32,971 nucleotides of DNA from DASYRM01 sp036004405 (GTDB taxonomy: Bacteria > Acidobacteriota > Vicinamibacteria > Vicinamibacterales > UBA2999): assembly GCA_036004405.1 (NCBI GenBank), contig DASYRM010000022.1, forward strand, positions 1-32,971. The letters run 5' to 3'. A program made the position numbers and the translations under genes. Below are positions 23,332 to 30,209 of the stretch, in pieces (positions within the stretch are counted from its first letter, which is position 1; each line of letters opens with the position of its first letter). The notes under the pieces were generated by a model, which ran no database searches, was not told where the DNA came from, and was given only the letters and a program-made list of their open reading frames with translations.

Positions 23332-24764
23332 GGATGGGGCGCGCGGCGCGAGCGAGTGGCGCGCTGGGTCAAGTGGACGTGCTCGGACTTCGCATCGTCG
23401 GGCGGGGTGAGATACCCCCACGACAGCGCGCCCTCCTGCCGGTAGGTCTTGCCGAGTGTCATGGCCAGGCTGGCGCGCGCCAGTTCCTTCCCCAGGTAGA
23501 ACGCGTGCGTCGGCTCCTGTACGTCGAGCTGCGCGAAGATCTCCTGGATGTTGGTGCCGCGGACGAAACGCTCGTGGTTGAACACGGTGATGGCGTCGCG
23601 GTCGGCAAAGATCCGATAGTTAGGATCGGTAATCGCGGCTTGCAGCGCGCGCAGCTCGGCTTCCGAGTAGGTCAGCACCGACGGATCCTTCACGGTCACC
23701 AGACGGTCGTCCACGTTCTTCGGGATGGTCTTGCCGCTCACCGCGTAGTACATCAGCCGCCGGGCGACGTCGATCTCGCGCACGGAGCCGCGCGCCCACG
23801 GGATGACCTCGGTCGTCAGCACGCTGCGGATGCCGAGCTCCTGACACACGGCAATCAGGATGGCGTTGACGCCGGTGGAGTCCGCGGCCGTGAGCTCGGT
23901 CAGGTTGCCGATGCCCATCAGCAGCTCGGCGTCCGGATAGCGCCGCCGCGTCTCGGCGTAGCGTTCGAGCGATGCCATGAAGCCGTGGCCGATCGGCTCG
24001 AGAATCGGATCGATCAGATACGGAACGCCGGCGGCCGACAGCGCCTCCAGCGCGGGATCGAGGCTCTCGAGAGGTCCGCCGAGATCGGGGATGACCACCA
24101 CACGCGCGCCGCTGCCGGCCAGATCGGGCACCACCTCCAGGTTCGATCGGTTGACGCTCAGCACCAGCTCGGCGCCGGCGCCGACGGCGGTGCGAATCTC
24201 GCCGGCGTCGAACGAATCGATGCTCACGCGCATGCCGGCGCCCACGAGCTCGCGCACCACGTCGGCCAGCTCGCGAAACGGCCGCCCCGGCGTGCAGCCG
24301 ATGTCGATGACGTCGGCGCCCGCGGCCCGGAACGCCTCGGCGGCCGCCCGGATCTCGCGACGGGACAGCTTCGGCGCGTTGTTGATCTCGGCCAGGATCT
24401 CGATGTCGTAGTTGCCGTAATCGCGCGCCGACGCCACACGACCGAAATGCGCCGGGATCTCGCGCAGGTCCTTCGGCCCCTTCTCCACCGGCACGCCGAG
24501 CGCGTTTGCCACCACCGCGGCGTCACCCTCGCACAGTCCGGGAATCAGCACGAGATCGGTGCCGGCCGGCACCGTGAGCCGGCGTCCGATCCATTCGGTG
24601 GTCATGAGCGCGGCCACGGTAATCTTGAGCACGGCGACGTCGTAAGCAAACGGCGGCGCCATCTCGGCCAGCACGCGACGCAGCGACGGCTCGGCCAGCG
24701 ATCCGGTCACGAACGACACCCGGCGCGCCGATATCAGACGCGCAGCCTCGGCGGCGTCGCTCAT
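23328..24764 (-). CDS. DUF6513 / dihydropteroate-synthase-like protein
   Basis: A 478-residue protein. Residues 1-150 form a DUF6513-type N-terminal domain (VSFVTGSLAEPSLRRVL, VPAGTDLVLIPGLCEG). Residues 170-400 form a TIM barrel like dihydropteroate synthase: FRAAGADVIDIGCTPGRPF, GMRVSIDSFDAGEIRTAV, GAELVLSVNRSNLEVV, YLIDPILEPIGHGF and ELLMGIGNLTELTAADS. A further C-terminal region contains YRIFADRDAITVFNHE. Relatives occur in methanogens and H4MPT-using bacteria. In this operon the attractive role is joining the pterin to beta-RFAP, the H4MPT counterpart of the folate DHPS step, but that is inference. ATG 24764 shares one base with the previous stop (TGATG). Confidence 0.87.
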   Translation of the reverse strand: MSDAAEAARLISARRVSFVTGSLAEPSLRRVLAEMAPPFAYDVAVLKITVAALMTTEWIGRRLTVPAGTDLVLIPGLCEGDAAVVANALGVPVEKGPKDLREIPAHFGRVASARDYGNYDIEILAEINNAPKLSRREIRAAAEAFRAAGADVIDIGCTPGRPFRELADVVRELVGAGMRVSIDSFDAGEIRTAVGAGAELVLSVNRSNLEVVPDLAGSGARVVVIPDLGGPLESLDPALEALSAAGVPYLIDPILEPIGHGFMASLERYAETRRRYPDAELLMGIGNLTELTAADSTGVNAILIAVCQELGIRSVLTTEVIPWARGSVREIDVARRLMYYAVSGKTIPKNVDDRLVTVKDPSVLTYSEAELRALQAAITDPNYRIFADRDAITVFNHERFVRGTNIQEIFAQLDVQEPTHAFYLGKELARASLAMTLGKTYRQEGALSWGYLTPPDDAKSEHVHLTQRATRSRRAPHP

Positions 24765-25126
24765 CAGCGGGGATCGCCCCCGCGCACCCACTTGTTCTGC
24801 GTGCCGCGCAGCGCGCCGCCCTCGCCGGGTTTCCAGAGCGCCGCGTCCTCGATGCGGCGCGCCAGCTCGAAGTCCTTGTCGGTGATCCCTCCGGCACTGT
24901 GCGTCGCCAGCTTCACCGTGATGCGGCCCCACGTCACCGACAGGTCGGGATGATGGTCGGCCGCCTCGGCGAAGAACGCGACGGCGTTGACCAGCATCAG
25001 CGTGGTCGGCCACCCGTCGGTCTTGTAGACGCGGCGGATGGTGCCGTCGTCGAAGTACCAACCCGGCAGTGCCTTGAGCTTCTCCGCAATCTGCGCCTGG
25101 TCGTAGGTGGTTTCTTTCGTGGCCAT
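24764..25126 (-). CDS. Pterin-4a-carbinolamine dehydratase-like protein
   Basis: A 120-residue member of the DCoH/PhhB family. The active-site signature is complete: ADHHPDLSVTW (57-67, with H58 and H59) and TH..GGIT.KD (H76 onward). The known reaction is dehydration of 4a-hydroxytetrahydropterins, but many bacterial copies have no phenylalanine hydroxylase to serve and are thought to act in pterin or molybdopterin metabolism. Here, inside an H4MPT operon, a role in handling a hydroxylated pterin intermediate is likely. GGGAGGAG just before ATG 25126 is the best ribosome site of the operon. The SDR gene ends 11 bases upstream. Confidence 0.9.
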   Translation of the reverse strand: MATKETTYDQAQIAEKLKALPGWYFDDGTIRRVYKTDGWPTTLMLVNAVAFFAEAADHHPDLSVTWGRITVKLATHSAGGITDKDFELARRIEDAALWKPGEGGALRGTQNKWVRGGDPR

Positions 25127-25137
25127 GGCTCCTCCCC

Positions 25138-25908
25138 TCAACTCATCACGACGCCGCCGCCAATCATGATCGTCTGGCCGGTGATGAACGCGGCGGCCGG
25201 CGAGGCGAGAAACACGGCGGCGCCCGCCACGTCGTCCGGCGTTCCCCAGCGACCGAGCGGCGTCGAGTCGGCCACGGACCGGTAGACCTCGCTGTCGAGC
25301 CCTTCGCCAAACGACGTCTCGATCCAACCCGGGGCCAGCACGTTCACGCGCACCTGCGGCGCCACGCTGCGGGCCAGGCCGCGGCTGAAGGCCGCGACGC
25401 CGCCCTTCACCGCGGCGAACATCTGCGGATTGGTGCCCCGCATGCCGCTGACGACGTGATCCCAGCTCATGTTGATGATCGCGCCGCCGCCCTCCTGCCC
25501 TTCGAAGAGCCGCGCGGCGGCCCACGACGCCAGGATGGTGCCTCGCAAATCGACGGCCAGCAGCAGGTCGAGCTTCTGCACCACGGACAACGCCGCGGCG
25601 GGGCCGGTGAGGATGTCGGCACCGGCGTTGTTGATCCAGACGTCGAGCCGGCCCAGCGCGGCGCGCACGGTCGGTCCAATGCGGTCGATGGCCGGCTCGT
25701 CGGCCAGATCGAGCGGCTGCACGCACGCCTTGCGGCCGAGCCCCTCGATTTCGCGCGCCACGGCCTCCGCTCCCGCGCGGTTCGAGCGGTACGTCACCGC
25801 GACATCCGCGCCGGCGCGAGCCATGCCCAGGGCGATCGCGCGGCCGATGCCGCTCGAGGCGCCCGTCACCAGCACCGCGCGTTCAGACAGGACTTCACGA
25901 CGCACCAT
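25138..25908 (-). CDS. Short-chain dehydrogenase/reductase lacking the catalytic Tyr
   Basis: A 256-residue Rossmann-fold SDR, first gene of the H4MPT operon. The cofactor motif TGASSGIG (15-22), NADP-favouring TYRSNR (39-44) and NNAG (93-96) are intact. The active site is not canonical: the Ser block reads INMSWDH (S148), and where YxxxK is expected there is F164-A-A-V-K168, so the acid/base tyrosine is phenylalanine. Some pteridine reductases are SDRs, and a dihydromethanopterin reductase would be needed in this pathway. The changed residue argues either for different chemistry or for a non-canonical proton donor. The gap to the divergent hydrolase start is 45 bases (25909-25953) and must hold the operon promoter. 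Confidence 0.88.
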   Translation of the reverse strand: MVRREVLSERAVLVTGASSGIGRAIALGMARAGADVAVTYRSNRAGAEAVAREIEGLGRKACVQPLDLADEPAIDRIGPTVRAALGRLDVWINNAGADILTGPAAALSVVQKLDLLLAVDLRGTILASWAAARLFEGQEGGGAIINMSWDHVVSGMRGTNPQMFAAVKGGVAAFSRGLARSVAPQVRVNVLAPGWIETSFGEGLDSEVYRSVADSTPLGRWGTPDDVAGAAVFLASPAAAFITGQTIMIGGGVVMS

Positions 25909-25953
25909 GAAGCTCGATTCTAGTGGAGGGGCGGGTGGGATAGGATTTCGCGC

Positions 25954-26853
25954 ATGGCCAAGACGTCACGCCCGCTCCTGCGCCTCGCGGCGTTCGCCCT
26001 GCTCCTCGGCACGATCGGCGTCGCGCGCGCGACGGCGGCGTCGGTAGACGGCATCCCGCTCCACTGGACCTCGGCGGGCGCCGGGGCGCAGACGCTGATG
26101 CTCGTGCACGGCTGGACCTGCGACGACTCGTCGTGGTCGGGCCAGGTGCCGGCTCTCACGCGCCAGTACCGCGTGCTGACGCTCGACCTGCCCGGTCACG
26201 GCAAGAGCGGCCGGCTCGAGGCGTCGAAGTTCTCGATGGATCTGTTCGCGCGGGCGGTGGAAGCCGTGCGCGCGGAAGCCGGTGCCGACCGGCTGGTGCT
26301 GGTGGGCCACAGCATGGGCACGCCGGTCATCCGGCAGTACGCGCGCCTCTACCCGCAGCACGTGACGGCGCTCGTGCTCGTGGACGGCGTGGTGGCGCTC
26401 GGCGCGCCGCCGCGGCCGGGGGTTCAGCCGGCCCAGGCGCCGGTGCCGGATCGCATGAAAGGCCCCGACGGACCCAAGAACCGCGAGGCGATGATCCGTG
26501 GCATGTTCACGCCAGCCACCCCGAAGGCGCTGCAGGACCACGTGTTGAAGATGATGCTCGCCGCGCCCGAGGCGACCGCCTACGGCGCCATGGTGGCCAC
26601 CTTCGACCCGATGATCTGGGGGAACGACGCGATGACGATGCCGGTGCTCGGCATCTTCGCGGACAAGTCCGCGCTCGGCAATCCTGAGGTGACGAAGAAG
26701 ATCTTTCCGAACTACGAGCACCATGAAGTGCCGGGCACCGGCCACTTCGTGATGATGGAAAAACCGCAGGAGTTCAATCGGCTGCTGACCGAGTTCGTGG
26801 ACCGGTTGGGCCGGACGCCGGCCGCACCGCGCAGCACCAGGATCGCGAACTGA
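25954..26853 (+). CDS. Exported alpha/beta hydrolase
   Basis: A 299-residue protein with an N-terminal signal sequence (LLRLAAFALLLGTIGVARA). Its alpha/beta hydrolase domain shows the oxyanion motif VHGWTCDD (51-58), the nucleophile elbow GHSMG (S120), the acid D237 (LGIFADKS) and H264 (GTGHFVMMEKP). The substrate is unknown; this group includes esterases, lactonases and haloperoxidase-like enzymes. It is divergent from the H4MPT operon and is followed after 14 bases by the FAD monooxygenase gene, so those two may form a transcript unrelated to C1 metabolism. Confidence 0.9.
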   Translation: MAKTSRPLLRLAAFALLLGTIGVARATAASVDGIPLHWTSAGAGAQTLMLVHGWTCDDSSWSGQVPALTRQYRVLTLDLPGHGKSGRLEASKFSMDLFARAVEAVRAEAGADRLVLVGHSMGTPVIRQYARLYPQHVTALVLVDGVVALGAPPRPGVQPAQAPVPDRMKGPDGPKNREAMIRGMFTPATPKALQDHVLKMMLAAPEATAYGAMVATFDPMIWGNDAMTMPVLGIFADKSALGNPEVTKKIFPNYEHHEVPGTGHFVMMEKPQEFNRLLTEFVDRLGRTPAAPRSTRIAN

Positions 26854-26867
26854 GCGCGGTTGGCGAC

Positions 26868-28001
26868 GTGGTCATCGCGGGCGCCGGCATCGGCGGCCTG
26901 ACGGCGGCCATTGCCCTGGCCCGTGCCGGCATCCGCGTCCGCGTGCTGGAGCGCGCGTCCGCCATCCATCCGGCGGGTGCGGGCCTGGCGCTGCAGCCAA
27001 ACGCCATGACCGTCCTTGCGCGCCTTGGGCTCGACGACGCGGTCGCGGCCGCCGGCGCCGCGCTGTCACGGGCGGCCCTGCTCGACCCGTCCGGACGGCA
27101 TCTGGGTCCGGAAACCCGGTTCGAGCGAATATTCAAGACTCCGGCGGCTCGCGTCGTGGCGCTGCACCGCGCGCGCCTCCACGACGTGCTGCTTGCCGCG
27201 GCCGGGAGCGGCGTTGTGCGCACGGGCGTCCGGGTGACGGGGTACGAACAGACCACCGGTGGCGTCACGGTGATCGGCGACGACGGCACGAGGCTCGAGA
27301 CCGAGTTCCTGGTCGGCGCCGACGGTCTGCACTCGGCCGTGCGCGCGCAGCTGGCCGGCAACGAACCGCCGCGCTACGCCGGCTATACCAGCTGGCGCGG
27401 CGTCACCCCGGCAGGCACGGTGGCGCCACCCGATCGGGTCACCGAGACCTGGGGCCGGGGCGAGCGGTTCGGCCTCGTGGACATCGGGTTCGGCGAGATC
27501 TACTGGTTCGCGGTGGCCGATGCGCCGCCGGGCGGCGTCGATGGCGACGTGCGCGCCGAGCTGCGGGCACGATTCGACCGCTGGCACGCGCCGGTTCCTG
27601 CCGTGCTCGAGGCCACGCCGCCCGATCGCATCATCCGCACCGACATCTTCGACCGCGACCCGATCACCCGCTGGCACGAGGGTCGCGTCGTGCTCCTGGG
27701 CGACGCGGCGCACGCCATGACGCCCAACCTGGGTCAGGGCGCCGCGCAGGCGATCGAGGACGCGGGCACGCTGGCCGCCAGTCTTGCCGCGGCGGCCATG
27801 GTGGAGGACGCGCTCCGCAATTACGAGGCGGCGCGCGTTCCACGTACGCGCACCTTCGTCCTGGCATCCCGGCGGTTTGGCGAGCTGGCGCAGTGGCGCC
27901 ATCCGCTGGCGGTGTTCGCGCGGGATCTCCTGATGCGGCTCACACCGGAATGGGTTCTCGTGTCGCAAGCGCGGCGGATGCTGACGAGCGAGACGGCTTG
28001 A
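26868..28001 (+). CDS. FAD-dependent monooxygenase (PHBH-like)
   Basis: A 377-residue flavoprotein of the para-hydroxybenzoate hydroxylase fold: the Rossmann motif GAGIGGLTAA (5-14), a dinucleotide-binding GADGLHSAVR and the FAD ribityl motif LLGDAAHAMTPNLGQGAAQAIEDA in shortened view (GDAAHAM and GQGAAQAIEDA). Such enzymes use NAD(P)H and O2 to hydroxylate aromatic or similar substrates; the substrate here is unknown. GTG 26868 starts directly at the Rossmann strand; one or two residues more may be included, but no better start codon exists after the hydrolase stop. The stop TGA (27999-28001) overlaps one arm of a 9-bp inverted repeat, CTTGAACGG (27997-28005) and CCGTTCAAG (28043-28051). Confidence 0.9.
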   Translation: MVIAGAGIGGLTAAIALARAGIRVRVLERASAIHPAGAGLALQPNAMTVLARLGLDDAVAAAGAALSRAALLDPSGRHLGPETRFERIFKTPAARVVALHRARLHDVLLAAAGSGVVRTGVRVTGYEQTTGGVTVIGDDGTRLETEFLVGADGLHSAVRAQLAGNEPPRYAGYTSWRGVTPAGTVAPPDRVTETWGRGERFGLVDIGFGEIYWFAVADAPPGGVDGDVRAELRARFDRWHAPVPAVLEATPPDRIIRTDIFDRDPITRWHEGRVVLLGDAAHAMTPNLGQGAAQAIEDAGTLAASLAAAAMVEDALRNYEAARVPRTRTFVLASRRFGELAQWRHPLAVFARDLLMRLTPEWVLVSQARRMLTSETA

Positions 28002-28059
28002 ACGGCGACAATTGATACATATGAGTCGAACTCTTCGGTGGTCCGTTCAAGGCGTCTCC

Positions 28060-28143
28060 GCCCGCCCGCAGGGCGGGCAATTGAACGCTGCCCTAGCGAG
28101 GCGGCGCCTTCGGGCTAGCGGCTTCGAGGCGCCGCCTCGCTAG
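28060..28143. repeat. Repeat cluster before mfnB
   Basis: Two elements fill the 142-base gap between the monooxygenase and mfnB. The first is a hairpin GCCCGCCC-GCA-GGGCGGGC (28060-28078) related to the one at 11-30. The second is a larger inverted repeat with 17-bp perfect arms (28093-28109 and 28127-28143; arm CTAGCGAGGCGGCGCCT) around TCGGGCTAGCGGCTTCG. The mfnB ATG begins on the next base, so the element forms the whole leader of that gene and leaves no recognisable ribosome site. Confidence 0.75.
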
Positions 28144-28899
28144 ATGCGGCTTCTGGTCAGCGCGGCGTCGGTGGCCGATGCGCTCGCGGCGCTGGACGGC
28201 GGCGCCGATGTGGTCGATGCGAAGGACCCAGGCGCGGGCGCGCTGGGCGCAGTGACCGCGGACGTGTTCCGCGACATCGCCACGGCGATAGGCGGACGAC
28301 GACCCGTGACCGCGGCGATCGGTGATGCCGTCGCACCGGCATCCGTCGAAACGGATGCGCGGATGTTCGCCTCGCTCGGCGCCGTGCTGGTGAAGGTGGG
28401 CTTTGCGGGAATCACCGACGTGGCGGCCGCGAGCACGCTGGCCGAGGCCGCGGTCCGTGGCGCACGCAGCCGCGGAGCCGGCGTCGTGCTCGTCGCCTAC
28501 GCCGATCGCGGGCATGAAAGCGTGACGCCCGCCACGCTCTTGGATGTAGCATCCTCCGCCGGGGCTGCCGGTGTCCTGCTGGACACGACGGACAAACACG
28601 GCCCGCGTCTCACGGAGCTGGTCTCGCCCGCGTGGCTCGCCACGTGGGTGACACGCGCGCATGCACGGTCACTGACCGTCGCGCTCGCGGGCCGGCTCCA
28701 AGCCGTCGACCTGCCGATCCTGCGCCAGTGTGACGCCGACGTCGCAGGCGTCCGAGGCGCCGCGTGCACCGGCGGTCGTGGAGGTGTCGTCGAGGCCGCG
28801 CGGGTGCGCGCTCTTCTCGACGCCTGCCGTGGTGACAACACAAGCGAGGCTGCGCCTCGGAGCGAGCCCGCAGGCTCCGCCTCGCTTGGCAGTGTTTGA
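28144..28899 (+). CDS. mfnB: (5-formylfuran-3-yl)methyl phosphate synthase MfnB
   Basis: Makes the furan ring precursor of methanofuran from two molecules of glyceraldehyde 3-phosphate. The TIM-barrel motifs are clear: LLVSAASVADALAALDGGAD (3-22), VVDAKDP, VKVGFAGI, LLDTTDK and DIAGVRGAA-like DVAGVRGAACTGG. The lysines K27, K84 and K151 align with the active-site lysines I remember for the Methanocaldococcus enzyme (27, 85, 155). The product has 251 residues, but the family should end near residue 230 (LLDACRG); the tail TSEAAPRSEPAGSASLGSV is made by a repeat (28842-28887). The stop overlaps the next ATG (TGATG). Confidence 0.92.
   Translation: MRLLVSAASVADALAALDGGADVVDAKDPGAGALGAVTADVFRDIATAIGGRRPVTAAIGDAVAPASVETDARMFASLGAVLVKVGFAGITDVAAASTLAEAAVRGARSRGAGVVLVAYADRGHESVTPATLLDVASSAGAAGVLLDTTDKHGPRLTELVSPAWLATWVTRAHARSLTVALAGRLQAVDLPILRQCDADVAGVRGAACTGGRGGVVEAARVRALLDACRGDNTSEAAPRSEPAGSASLGSV
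28842..28887. repeat. Repeat encoding the MfnB tail
   Basis: AAGCGAGGC (28842-28850) pairs with GCCTCGCTT (28879-28887); inside lie smaller hairpins such as GAGGC-TGC-GCCTC (28847-28859). The outer arms share AGCGAGGC/GCCTCGCT with the element at 28093-28143, so the two flank mfnB as related copies. Its right edge is 11 bases before the amidohydrolase start. Confidence 0.7.
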
Positions 28900-30209
28900 T
28901 GGATCCGGCACTCGGCGACCATCGTCAGGCTGACGTCCTGATCGAAGGTTCGAAGATCAAAGCCGTCGCTCCCAGCATTCCGGTCGGCGACGCCTACGTG
29001 ATCGACGCCACCGACACCATCGTGATGCCGGGCTTCGTCGATACCCATCGCCACATCTGGGAAGGGATTCTCCGCAACATCGCCCCCGACGCGCTGCTCG
29101 ACGACCACTTCCGCGACATCCTCGGCGTGCTCGCGCCCGCCTACCGGCCGCAGGACGCCTATGCCGGCAACCTGGTGAGTGCCTACGGCGCCATCGACGC
29201 CGGCATCACCACGCTGCTCGACTGGTCGCACATCCAGAACACGCCGGAGCACACGGACGCCTCGATTGCCGCCCTGCAGGAGTCGGGGCTCCGCTCCGTG
29301 TTCGCCTCCGGCACGCCGAACCTCGACCTCGGCGCGTGGTGGCACAACAGCAGCTTGAAGCACCCCACCGACATTCTTCGTGTCGCCAAACAGTACTTCT
29401 CCGCAACCGACGGGCTCATGACGCTGGCGCTGGCGCCGCGCGGCCCCGAGTTCACCACGCCGGAGGTGTCGAAGCACGACTGGGATCTGGCGCGGCAGGT
29501 CGGCTGCCGGATCAGCGTGCACGTCGGCGTCGGCGAAGCCGGCAAGCACGGCAGGCTCGGCGAGATGGGCCGGGCCAGCCTGCTCGGACCGGACACCACC
29601 TACATCCACGGCTGCACGCTCAGCGACGAGGAGCTGCAGATGATTGCCGACACCGGCGGCACCGTGTCGCTGGCCTCGCCGATCGAGCTGCAGATGGGGC
29701 ACGGCACGCCGCCGATTCAGCGCTGCCTCGATCGCGGCCTGCGGCCAAGCCTCAGCGTGGACGTCGAGACCACGATGTGCGGCGATCTGTTCGCGCAGAT
29801 GCGGTCGGTGCTGACGCTGCAGCGCGGGCAGGTCAACGAGCGGCGGCTGCGCGGCGAGACCGACCTGCCGAAGATGTTGACCAGCCGCGACGTGCTGGAA
29901 TTCGCCACCATCGAGGGCGCCAGGGCGAACGGGCTCGACAACAAGGTGGGCACGCTGACGCCCGGCAAGGAAGCCGACGTCATCATGCTCCGCACCGACC
30001 GCATCAACGTGCTGCCGATCAACGATCCAATCGGCGTCGTGGTGCGCGGCATGGACTCGTCCAACGTGGACTCGGTGTGGATTGCCGGCAAGCCGAAGAA
30101 GCGGCACGGCCACCTGGTGAACGTGGACCTCGACCGCGTCACCCGGCTCGCCTACGAGTCGCGCGACTATGTGGTGGCCAAGAGCGGCTTCATACTGCCG
30201 TCGATTTGA
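28899..30209 (+). CDS. Amidohydrolase-superfamily protein, N-terminus shortened
   Basis: A metal-dependent hydrolase or deaminase of the TrzA/AtzA/guanine-deaminase type, 436 residues from ATG 28899. Metal ligands are all present: HxH as H50 and H52 (FVDTHRHIWEG), H208 (ISVHVGVGE), H237 (YIHGCTL) and D288 (LSVDVETT). The C-terminal beta-sandwich motif VGTLTPGKEADVIML is intact. The chain opens MDPALGDHRQADVLIEGSKI. Relatives normally have about 10-12 residues before this (a strand ending '..TMDP'), and a repeat lies where that strand should be encoded. The substrate is unknown, and a link to methanofuran or H4MPT is not shown. Its end overlaps the convergent kinase gene by 20 bases. Confidence 0.88.
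   Translation: MDPALGDHRQADVLIEGSKIKAVAPSIPVGDAYVIDATDTIVMPGFVDTHRHIWEGILRNIAPDALLDDHFRDILGVLAPAYRPQDAYAGNLVSAYGAIDAGITTLLDWSHIQNTPEHTDASIAALQESGLRSVFASGTPNLDLGAWWHNSSLKHPTDILRVAKQYFSATDGLMTLALAPRGPEFTTPEVSKHDWDLARQVGCRISVHVGVGEAGKHGRLGEMGRASLLGPDTTYIHGCTLSDEELQMIADTGGTVSLASPIELQMGHGTPPIQRCLDRGLRPSLSVDVETTMCGDLFAQMRSVLTLQRGQVNERRLRGETDLPKMLTSRDVLEFATIEGARANGLDNKVGTLTPGKEADVIMLRTDRINVLPINDPIGVVVRGMDSSNVDSVWIAGKPKKRHGHLVNVDLDRVTRLAYESRDYVVAKSGFILPSI

Noticed and set aside
27997..28051. A 9-bp inverted repeat (CTTGAACGG / CCGTTCAAG) after the monooxygenase as a terminator.
   Set aside because: The 37-base spacer is long and no T-tract follows; it may be a chance pairing or an edge of the adjoining repeat cluster.
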